From assembly GCA_943737045.1 (NCBI GenBank), contig CALSFV010000272.1, forward strand, positions 1 through 64,000: a DNA stretch of 64,000 nt, in the 5' to 3' direction. The translations under genes were made by a program, and so were the position numbers. A model generated the notes under the pieces. That model saw nothing but the letters and a program-made list of their open reading frames with translations. It made no database searches and was not told where the DNA came from. This DNA comes from Parapristionchus giblindavisi. Taxonomy: Eukaryota; Nematoda; Chromadorea; Rhabditida; Diplogasteridae. Positions 41,035 through 53,358 of this stretch are shown piece by piece; positions within the stretch are counted from its first letter, which is position 1, and every line of letters begins with the position of its first letter.

Positions 41035-42675
41035 TTTTAGTATGTATTAAGTTTACGCTCGTCATTTTCAGCCACGGCTTCGGTTACGAAAGTCCCAAAC
41101 CGATCATATGTTACCGTGCAGAAGTATATATAGGGGAAGTTGTTGGTGAGGAAGGCAATAAGAAAGAGAAGCATAAATACAAGGAATCCATGCGAAAGGC
41201 CATCTCTCAATTGAAATCTCCCGAAACAGTGACATGTGATGGTTTTGAGTGTAGTACGTACGAGACGAATGGGACACTCAAACTTGAATGCTTCCTTCAA
41301 GTAAGCTAATTTTTTGCGTGTAGAATTTCATTCTAATCGATCTTTTATCTTAAGAAACGATGGTTTCATGTCAATTTTTATTCCAGTTAAGAGACCCTAG
41401 AATTCACTGAACATTAATTAAAGTGTATATTTATTGAAAATTGCGCATTTCCATGTAATCTATACGAAAAGACGACTGACAAGTGGAAAATTCGCTACTC
41501 AGTAGAAAACATAAAATTTGGAAAGGAAAACCCAATCTAACTTTCGAAGAGGAAGTACAGTCCTATGCATGTGGTACGTTTATTTGCAGTTGTGCTAATT
41601 CAAAAAAAGTATTACTAGTAATTTTTCGATATTTTCTCGATGCATTTACATAAAAATGCACAATATTTTCAAAATTAATGATATTAAAAAAATATAATTT
41701 GAAAACTGTAATTGCAATTTCAATTGAGCAATATATACTTCTGAATCTTGTAGTGGAAATGCACGCTTCGGGGAGCCTTTTTGACTCGTTTTTTACGCTA
41801 TGAATAATGAACATCATCTTATCAAATTGTTTGTGTTGTTTTTTTCTACTCCAGATTTGAAAAAAAATCCAATCTTTCTGAATCACGGAATGATCGGAAT
41901 TTTCACACACTTGTAAACTAAATTGTGCTAACTAAAAGAAATACTGGAAAGACGCTATTTGGGGCAAAGTTGCAAGGCGGGATCGTTCAGCATTTTTTTT
42001 TGCCCTGCATTTGCCAATTTTTTTTGTATTCTGCTATTTTTTCTCAGCTTACGTAATTTATAAAATGGCATTACTTCTGTGATAAATTTGGTCAAATATA
42101 TTTATTTATTTATCATACATCAGAGAAATGTTAAATCTGGACTAAAACAACGCAAACAAATTGAACGGCTGATATTATTTATTTATAATATATATAGTGT
42201 ACACAATCGAGGGTTCAAATGGGCCTTGGCCATGCTGGGCGCACATTTCCACTGGAATAAATATACATAAAATAGTGGTTACATATCTCTTCGAAAATCT
42301 TTTTCCGCATATCTTAAATGGTTAAAATCTTTCTGTCCTTTCTCGTGCTACCTTATCGCAAGAAGCACTCGAATGTAATTTCATAATTTTATTTATTTAT
42401 TTATTTTTAATTTTATTTCCAGCTGGACACCACTGGACTGAAGGAACCGCCGGACTTTCCATTTTCATGCCCATCGGATTTCTCGCCCTTTATCTTATGT
42501 ACATTCATTAGCGTTGAAATAAACGGAGCGTTCTATTCGAAAAGTGTTGATTTGCATACCATATTTTTCAACTCACATACATATATTATATATATTCATA
42601 GTGATAAAATAATGATACTTGTATTTTTTCGAAAATCTTTTTCCGCATATCTTAAATCGTTCAAATTTTCTGTCC

Positions 42676-42969
42676 TTTCATACATACATACATATTTATC
42701 CTGTCAGCACAATAAATGCAGAGGGGGCCAAAACAGGGGGAATCTTCTTATCCTCAAGATTTATCCTTTCGTCTCTGAGAGAATTCATCTCCATTCAAGA
42801 AAACGTCAGCATATCAAACTTGATTGGAATAGTCGAATAACCCACGATAACTTGACGTTTCTCGTCCGATCGGCCTGCTTGACAAGATGGAAGTACCGCT
42901 CCTGACTTTCCAAGGTCTACTAGGAGGGGACTCAACTGTTGGCCCTCTTCTCTTGATGGAATAGGCGAG
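42676..42969 (-). mobile_element. LINE-like 3' fragment with (ATGT)n tail, copy 1
   Basis: Read on the minus strand it ends GTGCTGACAGGATAAATATG and ATGTATGTATG. The same segment is at 56670-56897 with a 65-bp deletion. Tail form suggests a 5'-truncated non-LTR element. Confidence 0.6.
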
Positions 42970-43076
42970 AGTGGAGAGATAATAGTCCAACCGACCGAAC
43001 CGCAGAGAGAAAAGGCAGAAGAATCCTTTCAGCGCTCTTATTTTCGTTAGCGTATTTTTTTATAAAAGGAGCGTTA

Positions 43077-43245
43077 AAGGTGGAGTCCGAGCAATATTTT
43101 CGTGAAGAAACTGTAAAGACAGAAAGATAGCAAAGTTATTCTACATACCATACATAAATTATTTTACGCTAATTCAGCTTATTGATCGCAAGAATCATGA
43201 ATGAATCATGCTTAATGTACGGGCAAACTCTGGTATTTTGCCACT
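43077..43245. mobile_element. MITE family C, left half only
   Basis: Left end and first 165 bp of the family, stopping before the tRNA-like part. Confidence 0.7.
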
Positions 43246-43249
43246 TAAA

Positions 43250-43450
43250 GTCTACTTAAACTACGTCACAGACTTTAACTAGACTTTAAGTAAACTTAAA
43301 GTGAAAGAACATTTGACGAAATGCATTACAGTATACCACACCACTTTAAGTAGACTTGCGTTTTACTTTAAGTTTACTTAAAGTCTCCTTAAAGTGCGGA
43401 GTTTAAGTAGACTTTAAGTTTCAAAATACTAGTTTGGTCTGTCTGTCCGA
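43250..43450. repeat. ACTTTAAGT-rich repeat
   Basis: Many ACTTAAAGT/ACTTTAAG units on both strands. Its centre (GAACATTTGACGAAATGCAT) recurs inverted at about 10937-10975 in a ctf-4 intron. Confidence 0.6.
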
Positions 43451-43905
43451 TCCTCACAATCAGGGTTGAATGACGAATATCCGTATTAGACCGTCTGAAT
43501 CGTGTCTGATGAGCCAGACTAGTCTAATGAATCCATTCATAAAATGTGTCGGAAATCATCGTTGCGAAGAATTTCACAGTCTAGGCTGTACCCAGTAGAG
43601 ATCCGCAGTCGTGCAATTGCACGACCGGTCGACCAATGTTCGACATTTCACTTGAAAGTGAAAGTGTAAGTGTACTTAAAGTTTTGAAATACCAGAGTGG
43701 TTGATGAAGCAAGCTACAAAAACCTATTTATTACCAAGACATAATCGTAATTCAAAACACATTTAACCAACATACTCGAAAAAGAATTATCATAAATGGT
43801 TATTAACAAATATTGGTTAATGCATACTTGTTTCGACATTATTAAAGAACCTCGGATTGCGGGCATCAGCATGCGAAATTTAAAAAAAATCTTGTCCACG
43901 AAATG

Positions 43906-46900
43906 TCAAGCAAAGGATCGTGGCACTTCATTCACTGAGATCTTTCTGGAGAAGCATTGAGTGAGACGTCGCCAAGCGTAGCTTCGGATCGGACCCGGAA
44001 GGAATAGGGTATATCTGCAATTTGACATCTTTACATTATCCGCATAATAATAATAATAATAATAATAACCATAATAATAATATTTTATTCCTTCAAATAA
44101 ACGCATCGGGGATGGGGAATATCTGTTCCCCATCCCCGATGCGTTCATTTGAAGAATAAATGAGGATGAGGAATGAGCATAAAATGTAGTTGTGAAATTG
44201 CCTTGCTACTGGCTGCTAAACACAGAAAGATTTTATACGCTCAATAGCTTGGAACTATAAATTTTGCAATGCACTCTCGCTTTCTTTGCCCACGAGAGTG
44301 TGTTGCCAGAGCGGAGAGTAAAATTAGATCGGGATGGGTGTTTTTTAAAATCAAACTGGCTAGATGAGTAACGATTAGTTTTGCCTCTTCTCTAGTCGAT
44401 TTATCCCAACTAGAATTAAGTTATGGTATATAAGTATTAAGTTAGCATCAAGTTATGACGCATAAATTGGGTGATAGTTTAATTTAATTTATATTTAATT
44501 TGAAAACAACGAACAGAGCTGGACCAAGCGAGAATACATCAGACGTGAAGAAGTTTGCCATACTCGAAGAGAGATATCGATCGGAAGACTCATTGGCGAC
44601 CACCATAAAGACCGGAAAATGGACAAAATATGTTTTGTTTAATCACCGAATGAAATTTGCAGGTCCCACATTGAAAGCGGGAAATGCGAGATAGCGTTAA
44701 TTTAGAGAGAGTATCTGTGGTTGAAAGTGGAAGAAAGGACTGTGATCCTTGTATAAAGATCCATTAAAGGCACACACGAGATAGTTTTACGCTCCGCTCT
44801 GGCAGTACTCTCTCGTGGACAAAGTAAGCGAGAGAGCCTTGCCAGAGCGTAGAGTTTCAAATTAGCTTGGGGTGTTGCATTAAAATGTGCGATTCGATAC
44901 GCTTTCGGGAAGTATATATAACATTCACCACTATGCAGAAATTGAGGACCTGTCCGAGAAAGATGCTCACCGATATGAGAAAGAAAGAGGTGTCCTTAAA
45001 ATATATTTAAAAAAATATATAATTTAAGAAAAAAGAAGAAAACCGAACCTTGAAGGGAATACGATTGCGACGATGCCTGAGAATGAATTTGAGAGAGGCG
45101 ATCTTCAAATGATTTATGCTAATTGGATTTTTTTCAAATCCTTAAATTAACGCCACGAGCTAATTTAAAACTTTCCGCTCTGGCGATTCTCTCGCTTGCT
45201 TTGTCTACGAGAGAATGTCGCCAGATTAATGAGTAAAATTACTTCGGGGGGGGGGGGGGGGGGGTGTGCTTTTGAAAACTTTTGAAAAGACATACTTACA
45301 TTGAATATTGAACAAACTATTAATATAATCGCTCCAACGACCATCTGTGAGATTCTGGAAGCGACGATTTTCTAAAAAAAATATTTTTTTTAGTTTTGGA
45401 AAAAAAGGATTAGTCGCCGAGTTTATAATTCGCTTAAATGGAGAGAAAGAATGGCTACGACAGTTTGTTTTGGAATCTTCATATCATTAAAAAAATCTGT
45501 GACATTATTGTAAGTTATATCATATATTTATATTTTGGCGATCTGATTTTTATATTGTAAGCAGTTTTCCATCTTTATGTGCATATTCTTTTCCTAATTA
45601 CCGGATTCTCGTCCGGAGAGCGATCCGTATAGTAGAATGAACCCTCATCAGACAGCAGATAAAGCGTATTCATCGGAATTCTGAAATTTATCAATTATTT
45701 CTGTTTAATTTATTCATTCATTCAAATAAATGCGTGCCAATAGAGGTAAAGGGATAGACAAATTAGAAAATGACAATATTGATTGTCGTACATGTAATCA
45801 TGCACGGCATGAATGGATCTGAACGGATCAGGCCGATCAAACGGGATTGCATGTGATCGGGCCATTTTCACTATTTTTCTTTGTTTTCATTGTTTTTCAC
45901 TACTTCGATTCTACTATATTGAAAGAAATCTCGCCGAAATATTGCCATTTAACAAAAAAAAACAATGCTTTACCAATGAATAAATTGCTCCGACTAATGT
46001 GGCCTGCCACTTTCAATTTTGGTTCATTGGAGCAATTTATTCATCGCGAAAGCAATGACTTTTGTTAAATGACAATATTTTGGCCTAATTTGCTTCGGTA
46101 TAGTAGATTCGAAGGAAAGAAAACAATGAAAAGTAAGAAAAATAACGAAAATGGCCGAAATGATCGGTCAGATCCGTTCACAGCGTTCATGATACTGTTA
46201 CTTTAACATGTACGATACTTGATTTTATAGATTAGACGCTTTGATCAAAAAAAATTTTTTTTCCATAATTTTAGAAGGCCTGCCCTCTGATCGGTAGGGT
46301 CTCAAAATCGGTCCTCCCTTCAAGTATAAGTATTATAGAATTAAAACTGTCCGAACAATACAAATTCCGCTCTTTTCAGACTCCGCCCACTTCTTCGCGC
46401 GACATACCATTTTCTCTAATCTTATCGAATTTTATGGCGTTTCCTCATCATTTCACAGGACTTTCAATAAAAATAAAATTATATTCATTGAAGAAACGTT
46501 CGAAAAAAACTTCCGAAAATTATAGTGCCTTTTTCTCAACGGTGGAGAAGTTTACTAAATTCGGCATTTTGCGTGGTGTATGCAAAACTTTTGTAATTCT
46601 ATAATATCTATTATACAAAATCAAAGAACCAAAATAGAATTTAAAAAAATAAATATAGGAAAATAATTACTTCCAAGCAGAATGAAGGGCGAACGTGGCT
46701 GCGAAAAGAATCACGGCTATCTTGAGGTAGTGTTGAGTCCACCACTGAATTATTGATTGATGGTAAAAGTTATGATTACTTGCTAATTTGGCGCTTCATT
46801 TGGAAGTTTTGCAGTCACAAATATGCAGACAATGTGAGAGCAGACTCAGAGAATTTGCAAGACCGGGCCATTGGCCACATCTCGCATGATTTTAAAGGTG

Positions 46901-49900
46901 GACTCCAGCGAATATTTTCGTGAACAAACTGTGAAGACAGGAAGTTAGCAAAAGTTATTCTATGCACTGCACACTATATATTTTATGCTAATTCTGCTTA
47001 TTGATTGCTAGAATCATGAATGAATCATGCTTGCAATCGCAGGCAAAGACGCGCTTTTTGAAATTAGGTAAGTTCAGCAATAGGATTCGAATGAAGCGAC
47101 CAAGCGTTATATAGTCAGAAATGATACCACTGCGCTAAGGGAAAGATGAGAGGATATTCTATCTTCTTGCATATCACTTAACACTTGCATAAGCGATTTG
47201 CATGAACATTCGCGGGTCTCCATCTTTAAAGATTTGAATTTTCAATGGCATGCCAGTTGCTCTTTTTGCTGAATTATCTAAAAATTCATTAATGAATTAT
47301 TTTAAAAAAATACTCCTGTTTCTCTCGTGAATGAAAATATAGCGGCAAATCGATCCAATGTCAATAATAATGTACAAACATTTTGTGCGTAATAAAAGTA
47401 GCTGATGAGAAATTGCTGGACATTCCTGAAAATATGAGGGTTGACGACTAGACCCACGCAGACGCCAGACCCCACCCCCCCCCCAGACGAGATGCACTTA
47501 CGATGATCGCTTGATGTCATAAACATAAATGAATTTGTGGAAAAAATACAAGCCAACTGTTAATTTCAATCTCCACTGGCCGAAAAGTATCATATTTTCA
47601 AAAAAGAGGTCAGCCGCATCTTTTTCGATTTATTTCGAGACTTTTGAACGTCACATACAGTGTAGGCAACAAGTCTCCGGACACTTTTACATTTTTTATA
47701 ACTTTTGATCCTGGAAAGCAATCAAGCTGATCTTTTGAGTCAATGTACAGAATTTATTAAGGAATACAACCATGATGTGTTGGTGATATTACATTAGTTC
47801 ATTATTGCATAGTGATGACGCAATCGAACTACACTTTTTTGAAAAATTTTATTTCTTTAGTCAAAAGTCCTGTTATTATGAAACATTGTGAGAGTGGAGA
47901 ACCCTAGGGCTGCACAGTCAAACAATCCGGAATGGCTCCGACTCGGATTTCAAGCTGTAGCAGGGTTGCAACTTTGACTCCCAAATCTTATAACTCAGCT
48001 TCTAGATGTGCTAACGACCCGTTCTAAGCATAAAAATGATGCTAGTGGCGATTAATGTTTATCCCCTTATTATGGCAGTCATAGCTCCTCATTCGCACTC
48101 AGGGCATGAAAAGAAATTTTTTCGAATGACTGATTTTGAGACCCTACCGTTCGGAGGGCAGGTCTTCTAAAATTATGGTTCCTGCGCAAGCAGCTTTGCA
48201 ATGTATCATATATTTATTTCCCTTATTTTGGTTTGGTTCTGATTCCTTTCAGACCCGTAGAAAAAGTTATGATGAGGTCTACTCGGTTTCAGCGATCAAA
48301 GATCAAAATCCAAAGATCAAAGATCGAAGTTCAGCAATAGTGTAAAAAATTTCGTGAACATCTCTAACATGCATTGGTGCTTTGCAAATAAGAGATTTCA
48401 TCAATAGAGGCCCAGGGATGAGAGCAGTGAGAGAGAAAGCACAAGTGCGCTCACCGAGTAGACCTCATCATAACTTTTGCTACGGGTCTGAAAGGAATCG
48501 GAACCAAACCAAAATAAGGGAAATAAATATATGATACATTGCAAAGCTGCTTGCGCAGGAACCATAATTTTAGAAGGCCTGCCCTCTGATCGGTAGGGTC
48601 TCAAAATCGGTCCTCCCAACAAAAAAATTATTTTATGCCCTGAGGGCAAAGGATGAGCTAAGACCACCGTAATCTGGTGATAAACAATACTCGCTTCTAG
48701 CATCATTTTAGCACTTAGAACGGGTCGTTAGCACATCTAGAAGCTGAGTTATAAGTTTTGGGAGTCAAAGTTGCAACCCTGCTGCATCTTAAAATCGGAG
48801 TCGGAGCCATTCCGGATTGTTTTGACTGTGCAGCCCTAGTGGGGTTCTCCACTCTCACAATGTTTCATAAGAACAGGACTTTTGACTAAAGAAATAAAAT
48901 TTTTCAAAAAAGTCTAGTTCGATTGCGTCATCACTATGCAATAATGAACTAACGTAATATCACCAACACATCATGGTTGTATTCCTTAATAAATTCTGTA
49001 CATTGACTCAAAAGATCAGCTTGATTGCTTTCCTGGATCAAAAGTTATAAAAAAATATAAAAGTGTCCGGAGACTTGTTGCCTACACTGTATGCTTAAAG
49101 GTGGTGTCCCACGAATATTTTAGTGAATAAACTGTGAAGACAGGATAATGGTAAAGGATATATCAGATACCATATGCCATTTCTTTTATGCTTATTCTGC
49201 GTATCGATCGCTATAATCATGAATGAAACGTGCTCTAAGGTCCAGGGATTGGCGGGCTTTTGAATTTTTTTGAATTTTCAAACTTGATTCAAGTTCAGGA
49301 ATAAATTTGCTTGGGCTGGGAATTGAACGCACGTGGACTAACTAATCCTAGACATGCGTGCCGATCGCAAACTGCACATCAGCACACTTTTTACTTACAG
49401 TATACGTGTGGGGCGCTCATGCCGATCGTGGGAGGAGCCAATGATTCTTTTCGCGGTTCACCCATCTTTAAAGGCACTTCCCAAGCTAATTTTACTCTCC
49501 ACATTGGCAATGCTCTCTCGCAGACAAAGAACGCGAGAGAGTGTAGCCAGAGCGGAGAGTTTCAAATTAACTTGGGGTGTCGCTTTAACTTCTATCTCAC
49601 CTCAGGAACGCAACATGGTTCATCCATTCGTAATAGAAGAAAAATCCACTTTCAACACGAAGTCTGATCGCAAACCAAGAATTTACGTACGTCGCTATAT
49701 TCTGAATATTTCTGTTAAAATATTCGCATAAGCATAATTTAAATTTTATATTATTTTTTAAATGTATAATTACAAAAATAAAATAACATAACCCTACAAT
49801 AGAAGTGGTTAGCACATAGATGATGATGAAACTTCGACTCAATTTCCTTCGGAGTGCCCACATCGAGGATATTACGATGACATAGCAGAAGAGAGCCGGG

Positions 49901-49938
49901 ATACCGTAATAGAGATAGAAAACAGTGGCGAAATTCAT
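43906..49938 (-). CDS. SRG-like seven-transmembrane chemoreceptor 1
   Basis: Looks like a serpentine receptor class gamma GPCR, probably in chemosensory neurons (family knowledge). Exons: 49798-49938, 49601-49701, 47314-47425, 46671-46744, 45602-45680, 45300-45371, 45049-45102, 44929-44994, about 44515-44618, 43906-44014. TM1 begins YLYYGIPALFCYVIVISSMW; exon 2 has NIATYVNSWFAIRL; TM3 has YFYYAQNVCTLLLTLDRF, the family-typical stretch; TM5 is VVGAIILIVCSIF; the tail is LFLPGPIRSYAWRRL. Phases agree for exons 1-8 and 9-10. The acceptor of the TM7 exon (FPVFMVV...FFTSDVFSLGPA) is not found, so either that acceptor is lost or a small exon is missed. About 305 aa expected. Introns are swollen by a mariner-type foldback, MITEs and a hairpin. 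Confidence 0.72.
44091..44155. mobile_element. perfect short hairpin
   Basis: CAAATAAACGCATCGGGGAT and its complement ATCCCCGATGCG flank a loop of about ten bases, in the last intron of chemoreceptor 1. Confidence 0.8.
44269..44343. mobile_element. MITE family A, partial copy 6
   Basis: Central hairpin and right arm only; last intron of chemoreceptor 1. Confidence 0.7.
44764..44884. mobile_element. MITE family A, copy 7
   Basis: Complete copy just after the TM6 exon of chemoreceptor 1, absent from the same intron in the two paralogs. Confidence 0.82.
45148..45272. mobile_element. MITE family A, copy 8, with poly-G tract
   Basis: In the intron between the TM5 exon and the IASLKFIL exon. A run of about 18 G replaces the usual GGGG near the right end. 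Equivalent copies occur in the same intron of both paralogs. Confidence 0.8.
45783..46217. mobile_element. foldback element of about 430 bp
   Basis: GGATCTGAACGGATCAGG, CATTTAACAAAA and CAATTTATTCAT phrases on one side are mirrored on the other. It fills an intron of chemoreceptor 1 that is short in the paralogs. Confidence 0.75.
46245..46325 (-). mobile_element. fragment of the mariner-type foldback
   Basis: CCATAATTTTAGAAGGCCTG through GGTCTCAAAATCGGTCCTCC equals the stretch at about 48560-48620. Confidence 0.75.
46891..47232. mobile_element. MITE family C, copy with decayed tRNA part
   Basis: Inverted ends TTAAAGGTGGACTCC and GGGTCTCCATCTTTAA are well kept; the B-box region (GGATTCGAATG) is mutated. 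Confidence 0.72.
47658..49089. mobile_element. Tc1/mariner-type foldback, about 620-bp arms
   Basis: Ends CAGTGTAGGCAACAAGTCTC and the reverse are flanked by TA on both sides. End sequence and TA target fit the Tc1/mariner superfamily. The arms differ by scattered substitutions and small indels; the centre near 48300-48400 holds GATCAAAGATCAAA repeats. No transposase. It lies between the TM3 and TM2 exons of chemoreceptor 1. Confidence 0.88.
49094..49468. mobile_element. MITE family C, diverged copy
   Basis: Starts 4 bp after the mariner-type foldback; ends TTAAAGGTGGTGTCCC and CACCCATCTTTAA. The tRNA-like part is barely recognisable. Confidence 0.65.
49468..49590. mobile_element. MITE family A, copy 9
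   Basis: Its right TTTAA lies about 12 bp from the splice donor of exon 49601-49701. Confidence 0.85.
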
Positions 49939-50087
49939 CTAAATTCCGTCAATTGATCTTTGATGTTTGATCAGTGCAACAACGAAAAGAAGTGGCGAAA
50001 TTCTGCCGAAAATCGCAGACTGGTGTATGGATGACTCTGGTATTTGCAAGTAAAAACTAGTAAAAAATTATCAGAGGAGTACCGTTA

Positions 50088-50210
50088 AAGCACACAGCAA
50101 GCTAATTTGAATCTCTTCGTTCTGGCAACACTCTCTCGCTTTCTTTGTCTACGAGTGAGTGTGGCCAGAGGGGAGTGTTTCAAATTAGCTTGGGGCGTGA
50201 CTCTAAAAAC
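50088..50210. mobile_element. MITE family A, copy 10
   Basis: About 150 bp upstream of the chemoreceptor 1 start codon, possibly in its promoter. Confidence 0.8.
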
Positions 50211-50279
50211 TGCCCTCTGTCAACTGTCCCTCGGATCTCGCATAAAGATTGTGTGAAACTAAGGGGTAGTTGATTGCGT

Positions 50280-50712
50280 ACGTTGTGAATTGAAACAGAA
50301 CAGAGAATAGATGGACTAATTTCCGTCGGACTTTAGATAATCAAAAACCGAAAGGAATTCATGAAGAACTGTGATAAATGTCAATATATCATTTTCGCAA
50401 ACGCTTTTTTATATTGTAAGTAGTAGTTTTGTGCATATTGTTTCCTAAGTACCGGATTCTCGTCCGGAGAGCGATCTGTATAGTAAATTCAATAACCTTT
50501 GGCAAAGCTTCACGAACTTCATTATTGAACGAGGAGTGTCCATTATCTAAAACCTGAAGATTGTACATGTCTCGTCTAAGAGAGCATAGATTAACCGAGG
50601 TTCTGATCTCGACGATTTCCTCGGTTATTGCACACCAGCATTTGATACCTTCAAATATGATTTTACAGTGGTGGCCAGAAGGAAAACATTTTTTTTTGTT
50701 TTTTGAGGACAA
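50280..50712 (-). pseudogene. duplicated upstream flank with receptor exon remnant
   Basis: Part matches 56170-56560 (AACATAGATTAACCG-type phrases), the equivalent flank of chemoreceptor 2. At 50452-50490 the sequence TACCGGATTCTCGTCCGGAG equals the start of the receptor exon that encodes DRSPDENP, isolated from other exons. This is a fragment of a further receptor copy. Confidence 0.6.
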
Positions 50713-50744
50713 CTTTTCTTGTAGTTATCCGATCAGCTTAAAAT

Positions 50745-51030
50745 TTTTATTGTGCGTATAAAATGTACTTGCATAAGAAAATGACAAATGGTGATAACGA
50801 ACGGAAGTCACAATCGAGAGGCAAGCGAGATGTAGCCTTCTTCATCTCGCCCCGCCTCTCGATTGTCTCTCCGCTGCCTCTCTCTAACCCGGCTGACATT
50901 CGCCGCGCGCTATATTATATATAAAAGATATCGGCATAGTTTCTGAACCATGCAAAACAAGAAAGTCTCTTGTGGGAGTGGTTGGCTACTCTCGTACCAA
51001 ATAAACAAGTGTATTTTATACGGTCAATAT
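50745..51030 (+). mobile_element. MITE family F, copy 3
   Basis: TGCGTATAAAATGTACTTGC left and TGTATTTTATACGGTCAA right. Confidence 0.68.
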
Positions 51031-51151
51031 ATAGTGTACTCATACGTTTCGCAAGAGACATGGGGTCGATTTTTCAATTTTCTAAACTACAGTATCCCAA
51101 AATGGCCACATGCTTGCAGTACTTGAAGCTGCGACGTATTTTATTTGTTTT

Positions 51152-51270
51152 AAAAGCACACCCCAAGCTAATTGTACGCTCCGCATTGGCAATACGCTCT
51201 CGCAGACAAAGAAAGCGAGAGAGTGTGGCCAGAGCGGAGAGTTTCAAATTAGCTTGGGCTGTCGTTTTAA
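51152..51270. mobile_element. MITE family A, copy 11
   Basis: Well-preserved palindrome in intergenic DNA. Confidence 0.85.
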
Positions 51271-51426
51271 ACATATTTTTTCACCGTTTAAAAAGTACTT
51301 TGTTACGTATGCCACTATAGTCATTTATCAATAGTGTTTGCATTTTTGGATGTTAATATTCAAATCGTAGATATACTGAAAATTTAAAAATTAACAACTT
51401 TTTTCACCATTATCACGAACAGTTAT

Positions 51427-52295
51427 GCATCGTTACATTTGCCTTACGCGAATACGCCGTAACCCCCTCCGCCGCGTCTCCGTCGTTACGGCGGAGGTTA
51501 CTGCACTCAGAAAAAATGTGTTAAAAATCTATACAGCCTTTTGATGTGTTCTATTGAACACATCAAGGTATTCTATTGAACCCCCCCATGTGTTCCAATT
51601 TACTTTTTTTCCCAAATTTACACCCCAAAAGCTGTTAATTAGAGCACATTGGGGGATTACAGTTTCACCCGGAACACCTATGAGGCCGTTTGTGTAAGAG
51701 TCGAACAAGGGTTGGCACAGGCCAAAAATTTTGATACCCTCAAAACTCGAGAGAGCGCGCGGAATTGAGAGAGTCCTCTTATTTACCTCTTTCGCATATC
51801 ACTATATCGAGGCAATATTGAGATGGCAATGGAGATATGGGCTCATAATACATCGTTGTGATCCTCTCGCCACGCCGGTTCGAACTGTCATACTCGTCTG
51901 GGGCGCAAACGTCTCCATAAAAATTTCCAATAATCGGCCTTTTGAAAAATTTTCAAAACTAATGATGTAGACAGTCATCATCGCCATCGAATTCTGTCCT
52001 AGGAGCCCAATTTTCATACCTCTAGCTCAACTATGGACCGAGAATGGCCTGAAAAAGTGATCTTACCGTAATCCCGCCCAGGCGATGCGGGACCACTGGA
52101 GCCAAAATGACTATGCCTATGTTCATCAGCATGGTCGATAACCCCTATACACAAGTTTTGAGGGTATCAAAATTTTTGGCCTGTGCCAACCCTCTCCCAG
52201 ATTTGCCCGACTCTTACACAAACGGCCTCCTATGGTGTGCATATCAACAATTCATTTTTCTGAGTGTGCGTAGGCACGTAAGGCAAATGTAACGA
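51427..52295. mobile_element. foldback element of about 870 bp
   Basis: Ends CATCGTTACATTTGCCTTA and TAAGGCAAATGTAACGATG are inverted. Inner arms pair over GTTGGCACAGGCCAAAAATT and its complement. The small palindrome at 53755-53816 has the same ends. Confidence 0.8.
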
Positions 52296-52634
52296 TGGAT
52301 ATGACAACATATCTCTTGTCGTGAGTGTAAAGTGACGAATATCCGTATTGTACCATCTGAATTATGTCTGATGAATCCATTCATAAAATGTGTCGGAAAT
52401 CATCGTTGAGAAAGAATATCACAGTCTAGGCTGTACCCAGTGGTAGAAATCATACTTCACAGGATCATTTCTGTAGTTTGTATTTCACATTAACCCTCAG
52501 ATGAAACAAGTTGCAGAAACCTATTTATTAACCATCATAATTCAAAATTGGCATTTGATCAATATACATTCGACATTCGTTAACGGCGAAAATACTTGCT
52601 TATTGTTAGATACTGTTATGGAGAAGCTCATGTT

Positions 52635-53312
52635 AACACCCCGAGCTAATTTGAAACACTCCGCTCTGGTCACACTCTCTCGCTCTCTTTGCCTGCGAGA
52701 GAGTATTGCCAATGCGGAGAGTAACATTAGCTTGGGGGTGTCCCTTTAACACCCCGAGCTAATTTGAAACACCCCGCGCTGGTCACACTCTCTCGCTCTC
52801 TTTGCCTGCGAGAGAGTATTGCCAATGCGGAGAGTAACATTAGCTTGGGGGTGTCCCTTTAACACCCCGAGCTAATTTGAAACACCCCGCGCTGGTCACA
52901 CTCTCTCGCTCTCTTTGCCTGCGAGAGAGTATTGCCAATGCGGAGAGTAACATTAGCTTGGGGGTGTCCCTTTAACACCCCGAGCTAATTTGAAACACCC
53001 CGCGCTGGTCACACTCTCTCGCTCTCTTTGCCTGCGAGAGAGTATTGGCAATGCGGAGAGTAACATTAGCTTGGGGGTGTCCCTTTAACACCCCGAGCTA
53101 ATTTGAAACACCCCGCGCTGGTCACACTCTCTCGCTCTCTTTGCCTGCGAGAGAGTATTGCCAATGCGGAGAGTAACATTAGCTTGGGGGTGTCCCTTTA
53201 ACACCCCGAGCTAATTTGAAACACTCCGCTCTGGTCATGCTCTCCAGTCAACGAGAGAGTATTGAAAATGAGGAGAGTAAAATTAGCTCGGAGTGCGTCT
53301 TTAAGACGGCTT
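52635..53312 (+). repeat. six tandem 113-bp units of MITE family A
   Basis: Units begin AACACCCCGAGCTAATTTG at 52635, 52748, 52861, 52974, 53087 and 53200. The middle four are nearly identical; the first and last keep CTCCGCTCTGG where the others have CCCCGCGCTGG, and the last is diverged. Spacing is exactly 113 bp, with one TTTAAC shared at each junction. Confidence 0.95.
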
Positions 53313-53358
53313 TTCATCAACATTCGAAATTCTAAAAATAGATGTTTTCTAAGAAATA

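Larger units (their letters stand above)
40183..42511 (+). pseudogene. decayed single-module copy of the secreted cysteine-rich gene
   Basis: Exon 1 40183-40235 (signal peptide MTRLLPVLLIVFGLFYY) and exon 2 41072-41300 have exactly the lengths (53 and 229 nt) and phases of module gene 1. Exon 2 here keeps an intact GTAAGC donor and encodes ICYRAEVYIGEV and TCDGFECSTY. The next, 38-nt exon is not recognisable; the matching position after 41387 has an in-frame TGA. A shortened exon at 41503-41573 reads NLTFEEEVQSYAC but lacks the CNDY...YC half. The tail exon 42423-42511 (GLSIFMPIGFLALYLMYIH) is intact and in phase. Probably non-functional, but with both ends preserved. Confidence 0.6.

Noticed and set aside
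48136..48706. Paired 69- and 101-codon frames around 48.1-48.7 kb
   Set aside because: Reverse-complement twins in the arms of the mariner-type foldback.
49311..49731. Plus-strand frames of 118-125 codons
   Set aside because: They run antisense through receptor exon 2 and MITE family A; the minus strand has the conserved protein and splice sites.
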